NCBI GenBank assembly: GCA_021234155.1
Contig: JAJEKV010000052.1
Coordinates: 3,466,254 to 3,530,253, forward strand
Direction of reading: 5' to 3'
Length of the DNA stretch: 64,000 nucleotides
Source: Isoetes taiwanensis
Taxonomy: Eukaryota; Streptophyta; Lycopodiopsida; Isoetales; Isoetaceae
Shown: piece by piece, positions 58,985 through 64,000 of the stretch
How the letters are laid out: the number at the start of each line of letters is the position of its first letter
Position numbering within the stretch: the first letter of the stretch is position 1
Position numbers and translations under genes: made by a program
The notes under the pieces: model-generated
What the model was told of the DNA's origin: nothing
Seen by the model: only the letters and a program-made list of their open reading frames with translations
Databases searched by the model: none

Positions 58985-60230
58985 AGAACTTCTGTTTACT
59001 CCTGAATATTATGTCGAGACACAAAGATATGATATATAGTTCTTCTAGTGGATAGAGCTATCAAAGCTGAAAGACTTAAATATGCCTTTCCATCTTAACT
59101 TGCATCTACGCTTTAGAGACTCAAATATTGTCTGTAGAATTCAACAACCATAAAGATAGAACAAAAAAGAGAGTCAAGATTGGCAAGGCCATACCTCCCT
59201 TTTTCTATTCAGAGCAAAACCACATTGTAATCAGTGCGGCAATATAATAACTCCACCCATACAACCTGCGAATTTCTTTGTAAAAGCACATAAGGTAAAT
59301 AGAACACGATATACCACAAATTATTTAACACACTTTATTAATTAGTTGCCTTCCCTTCTCAATCAACTGTAAGCTTTAGCTATTGCCTCAAGAGCAAGCA
59401 ATAACTGGACAAACACCCTTTGCTTCGACAAACACCTTTTGCAGTACCTTCTTCGAAGATAAAAAGCAAATGCAGCTTCAACAAACACCTTTTGCAGTAC
59501 CTCCTTCAAAGATAAAAAGCAAATGCAGCTACATCCTTTATATTTGCTAAATGAGGGCCTACAAAAGAAACAGCAAGAATGAATAAAAGAGAATACGTTT
59601 ATTGCAACAAAACCATTACAAATAAAACCTTACCTCCATTTAACCCAGTTAAAAATGGATGCCCACTTGAAATTTCCAGGATTGTCGGGATAAACCTTCA
59701 ATAAGGATTCACACAAATTTACATAAAGAGAGATGTATCAAAGAGCACACATAAGAACACATGGTACATCAAAACAAATTGCAGAGCAGATCATAATAAA
59801 TTATAGCGTGTTCATGCAAGAAGAACATGGCTTAGAAAATATATATCTGAAAATGTGATGCTGATGCATTTTGAACAAAAAAATAGCAACGAAAAAAGCC
59901 TATTAGCATCGTTTGTAGTCTGCCTATCAATGCTTCAAATAGTAGATCAACTTCTTACCAGATCGATATCCTGATTCGCTCTAAACAGTTGCAGCAGAAT
60001 TATATATTCAAGTCAACATTGGAGCTCCACTGGGATTGAAAATCAGAGTCGCCAACATAAGAGAAAAAACGTCCTTCTTCACTGAAGAATAGATAGAAGA
60101 GCAGTTATATACTGGAGATGCAATTATAGTGCAGAGTTACTTGAATCCTTGAACAAACACCGTTTCAAGTGTTCAACAATTAATGCAGGTCACCACAACT
60201 CCCTGCCAGATTTAGATTAAGCCATGCCTT
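58985..60230. other. Helitron cargo without recognisable gene
   Basis: AT-rich; contains a 45-base near-duplicate (CAACAAACACCTTTTGCAGT) at 59425 and 59477. No coding signal I can support. Confidence 0.4.
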
Positions 60231-61672
60231 CACATATGTTGATGGCGATGCTCGATGAAAGAAGAAACATGTGTGTAAATCTGCCTAACTTGCTCAAGAA
60301 CGAAAAAGGGAACACCTAGCTCGCAAAACAAATGGAGCCCTTGCTTGCACAACCACAACAAAGCAAATGAAGGAAGAATGAGGTCACAGTATCTGCATTC
60401 TCTAGACCTCCTTTTCCACATTTTGATTTCTTCTTCCACATGGAGCCAAAAGATTCACAGTTTTCAAAGCAGGAGCTGCGGTTCCAGACCAAAAATAAGA
60501 TCCTAAAACATAATCTTGTACAGAAGAAGGAACGCAAAATATCATCATGTATCTATTTAGCATGGATCTTGCAGGCTCCTGCTTGCAGAAGCTGCAAAAT
60601 ATCATCTCCATTGGCACATGCAACCCTCTTTTTACGTGTCGCTTTTCGGGCGGCTTCCGTAAGACTAAAATTTGAGATTCCAATGGGAAGATCTTTGTGA
60701 GTTCATGGTTTTACCAATGGTAAGGTTCACCAATGGAAGATGCTCTGTTCTTATGTTTATTCATTTTCTGCTGGAGCTATGTCCGCTCAACCTCAGGCAT
60801 CACTTACAAAGCAATGGCGCAACGGGATTGGACTGCCAAATTGACTGGAGACGGGCAACCCATTAGGAAGTTTATAGAAACAGAGTTAGAAGCAGATGGC
60901 AGGGTGCAAAATGACGGCACCAAGAGCATTGGTTCCAACTCCAGGTCGAACTCTTGTATGAATGATGGCTTCCGTGGATTTTGGCTCAAAAGCACGAAGA
61001 TATTAATACATATCTGAATCATTCCAAATTTGCAGCTCTGGCCGTTGCAGGTCGATTGGCTCCAAAGATCTGTTGATTGTTTGAGCAGAACCATGCTGCC
61101 GAACCCATTCTCTCCTCAGCTCCACGTCGACCCGTCCTCTGCTATGTAGCCCTTGTGTTGAATCCTTATCGTCCAGTTAGGCCAATCAAATCCTCGCCTT
61201 CCAATTTAGGGCTGGATCCAAATCCAGGAATTACTGAATAACATTATAATATAGGATAATTATTATACAAAGAAGGATTGTTACCCAGTGGAGGGCTGTC
61301 ATTTATGCAGTAATCTAACTCAGGAAGCTGCTCTTGAACAGGATGTTGAAAGTCCGGTTTGCCTCCACCTCCAGACATTTTTGTGATAGAAAATGTAGAA
61401 ATCAAACTCAAATTTTTTATCTTTCGACGAACTTAGATGATTAAAAACAGCTTTTCACTGATGGATCGGAGCTGCAATATTCGATCTGCATAAACAGAGC
61501 AGAGAAAAGAGGTGGGCCGTATTTGCGGGAATGACGCCAATGTGTATACCGACGTGTCTTTTTTTTTTTTATTAAGTTACCAACTTAGATCTATTTGTTT
61601 TATTACTTATGTTTTTTATTTATATTGTGGTGGCACAAGATAGACCCTTCACCTTAATATAACATATCCTAC

Positions 61673-62757
61673 TCACCTTGAATTTCGAGTTCGAGATATT
61701 CAATTTCATTACACTCCATAATGAGTCCATAATGAATGTGACCGCCACGGCAATTAATTTGTTGTCGAAGTACCGGATTTGGACAGTTAAGCTATACCTA
61801 TTCTAGAGCCCGCCCTATGCTTTCATTTGACGACGTTTTGGTTTATAACGACGTGTCTTTTTTTTTAATTAAGTTATTATTATTAGCAATCTTTTTTTTT
61901 ATCGACGCCCAGTAATTTTCGCGTTGAACGGCGTTTATAACGATGTTTGGGTTCCAAAACGAGCGTGTCCTTTTTTTAAGTTAATATTATTAGCAACTTA
62001 GATTTGTTTCATTACTTATGTATTTTATCTATCCTTCTTTATCTATCCACTTAGATTTCTCTCCATCCTTGTTTATCTATCCACTTTAATAAACCAGACT
62101 TGTGCACCATTGAGCTTCACTTGCATACTTTCATACTAAATCAAGCTTGCCAATCACTTCCATGATCATGATCAGAAGGGAAGGCAAACATATGGCTCAC
62201 CAGGTTGCTCTTCTGCATACAATCTACACAAGGCATGCCCAGCTACAGTCCATGCAAAGCTGCAAGAAGAGCTTCTTTGATTTGCCATATTCTCTCGTGC
62301 ATGATCACATACAACTTCATATATGGTTGCAGCCTCTTCATAGATTCTTGCTAAGGGTTTTGGACCACGACCCGGGGTTCAACGACGTCTCACCTTGAAT
62401 TTCGAAGTTCGAGATATTCAATTTCAGTACACTCCATAATGAGTCCATATGAATGTGACCGCCCACGGCAATTAATTTGTTGTCGATGACGGATTTGGAC
62501 AGTTAAGCTATACCTATTCTAGAGCCCGCCCTATGCTTTCATTTTGACTTTTTTGGTTTATATCGACGTGTCCTTTTTTAAAGTTAATATTATTAGCAAC
62601 TTAGATTTGTTTCATTACTTATGTATTTTATCTATTCTTGTTTATGTATCCACTTAGATTTCTCTCCATCCTTGTTTATCTATCCACTTTAATAAACCAG
62701 ACTTGTGCACCATTGAGCTTCACTTGCATACTTTCATACTAAATCAAGCTTGCCAGC
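61673..62757. repeat. Duplicated AT-rich block (two segments)
   Basis: 61673-61890 recurs at 62389-62590 and 61981-62157 recurs at 62581-62757, each over 90 percent alike by eye. Copies contain weak ACGACGTT motifs and T-runs before TTAAGTTA. No gene is seen between 61260 and 62760. Confidence 0.85.
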
Positions 62758-62763
62758 CACTTG

Positions 62764-64000
62764 GTCGACGTTTGAGTCCATTGGCGAGTCGGATCGCGAT
62801 TAGGAGAGGAGGAGCCTGGCCCGGTCCCGGGGTGGCCTTGGGAGAGGAAATTTGGGGCAAAAAGCAGCCTCCCGGGAGGGATTTTTAGGGGTCAAGGCCC
62901 AAGGCCAACACCCCAACTCCACTTCAAGACACGGCGCAAGGTCCCGCCGAACCGACAAGGGAGAGGGCCTCCAAACGTAAAACCCCGTGGGTTGCCGTGC
63001 TCTAGAAGGGTTTACGTTTTGGGGGCGAGTCCCCTGGTCTGTTCCACTTGGGACCTGGGCCGAAGCAAAGAGTCGAGAATACGGAGCAAGGGAACCGACG
63101 GGAGCAGAGTTTGGGCCTTTCCTCCCTCCCGTTGTGGCAAGTAGAAGTCGGAGGCTTTTAGTTGGCAAGACATTCGTAAATTCGCAATTAATGCATTGCA
63201 CGAAAAATAAATTCCGGTTTTTGCCACTGGATCCCTAATTCATCTCCAGCACACGGCCCAATTTTGAATTTTTAGGAGAAGGTCTAGGTCAAAGGGTTAG
63301 ATTAGAGCGGTCGGGGCAGCCGCGTTGGCAACCGAAGCCTGGCACCCTTCCCCAAGTCAAACGAGGCCGGGACCTTGCGTGGATCCCTCACAAGAGGGGA
63401 GAGTCCAGGACCCCGTGGAGGGGATCCAAAAAAGTTCCCGAGGCGGCCCTTCTGGCGGCGCTCCCGGGGGCTGCAGCTAACGACCACCCCCCCGGGCCAG
63501 GTTCCCCTATCCCACAAGATTTGGATCCTCCGTTGGGGGGCCCCTCTTCGGGAAGGTCCAAAAGATTCCAGGATCGGTCCGGGAGAACTTGTCAACCCGC
63601 GGGAAGCGTCGATGTCGGCCTTTGTAGAAACCGCCTGCTTTTGTCGTCGCACCGGGGATGCTCCGGAATGGCAAATAGACCTCGCCAAATCGTCAGGAAT
63701 GGCGAAATTACCCTAGGGAGCAAGTTACACGGCGGTTTTGCGAAAAGAAGGAAACACTCACGCCCTCCACGATAGTATCCCGCATGCACATCCTAGGCCA
63801 ATTGACACGAGTGTGATGGAAGTGAGCTACTTTGGCTTCTTGGAGTTGGGTGGTCTTCTGGCCACGGAACTTGGTCCCTGTGGCAATGTCGACGTTCCCC
63901 GAGTCCATTGGCGAGTCGGATCAGCGATTCGAGAGAGGGAGGTCGCCCGTCCCCCGCCCCGAGGGCCTTGGGGAGAAAATTTGGGGCAAGCAGCCTCCGG
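62764..64000. repeat. GC-rich direct-repeat unit, about 1,126 bp, continuing past the window
   Basis: GTCGACGTT...GAGTCCATTGGCGAGTCGG at 62764 recurs at 63889 and the following 95 bases stay alike (GCCTTGGGGAGAAAATTTGG). The unit is far richer in GC than its surroundings. It could be a tandem array or an LTR pair. No frame in it resembles a known protein. Confidence 0.7.

Larger units (their letters stand above)
56509..61256 (-). mobile_element. Helitron, non-autonomous, 4.75 kb
   Basis: Minus strand 5' TCCTATATTATAATGTTATT at 61256; 3' hairpin GCCCAGCAACGCTGGGC, ten bases, CTAG at 56509. Flanks are A on the 5' side and T on the 3' side. The cargo includes two internal duplications and a hairpin listed separately. 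I find no Rep/helicase and no recognisable host gene; a short plus-strand frame at 60733-61017 (MAQRDWTAKLTGDGQPI) is unassigned. Confidence 0.9.

Noticed and set aside
61260-61680. Right terminus of the second CACTA-like element
   Set aside because: ACGACGT-like motifs continue to about 61960 but no GTAGTG terminus matching GGTTTTGTAGTG was found, so no end is claimed.

Overview
The window looks like repeat-rich nuclear DNA of a land plant. Support comes from pentatricopeptide-repeat (PPR) fragments of the plant type, a LORELEI-like (LLG) GPI-anchored protein fragment, plant-type CACTA transposon proteins (DUF4216/DUF4218 regions), GT-AG introns, and an LTR element primed by initiator tRNA-Met. 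The density of nested elements and PPR debris would fit a fern or another large seed-free plant genome, but the species cannot be fixed from this sequence. I see no intact housekeeping gene, no rRNA or tRNA gene and no CRISPR array.

Region 1 (1-17.6 kb). A truncated Helitron (1-1519) is followed by a broken multi-exon minus-strand gene (about 1613-16728). It joins a ParB-like domain to a circularly permuted N6/N4-type DNA methyltransferase (motif IV-like ANIPYGF upstream, motif I-like LDAFSRTGTT downstream). Its introns and upstream flank hold about two dozen copies of the palindrome GGTATAAATTTATACC. A 10.9 kb CACTA element (about 2700-13608) sits inside one of its exons. That element carries a TNP2-type transposase remnant, a TNPA-like six-exon gene, PPR fragments, a 1.2 kb TIR element holding an LLG-like fragment, and a MITE whose inverted twin lies in a neighbouring methyltransferase intron.

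Region 2 (17.6-53.0 kb). An LTR retrotransposon (17613-23475, minus orientation) has 1.43 kb LTRs and a textbook TGGTATCAGAGC primer-binding site, readable in the second copy. It shows no reverse transcriptase or integrase. It encodes a protein with a core histone H3 fold behind a novel extension of about 327 residues, plus a second unknown 262-residue ORF. This element, a degenerate acidic gene, a minisatellite, a SINE-like head, a Helitron and the left end of a second CACTA-like element form a 15.56 kb unit that is tandemly duplicated (18213-33772 and 33773-53013). The second copy alone received two Helitrons 2 bp apart, each filled with kilobases of almost pure pyrimidine. The first copy preserves the empty site.

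Region 3 (53.0-64 kb). This holds a degenerate protein-kinase-like gene, a 125 bp triplicate repeat, subterminal ACGTCGTT palindromes, a 4.75 kb Helitron (56509-61256) with internal duplications, a duplicated AT-rich block, and a GC-rich 1.13 kb direct-repeat unit at the right edge.

The two duplicated units differ mainly at CTG/CAG/CCG-type positions, often by small indels. Some frameshifts in these genes may therefore be base-calling errors at methylated CHG cytosines rather than real decay. The strongest candidates for undescribed biology are the histone-H3 retroelement and the ParB-methyltransferase gene with its intronic palindromes.
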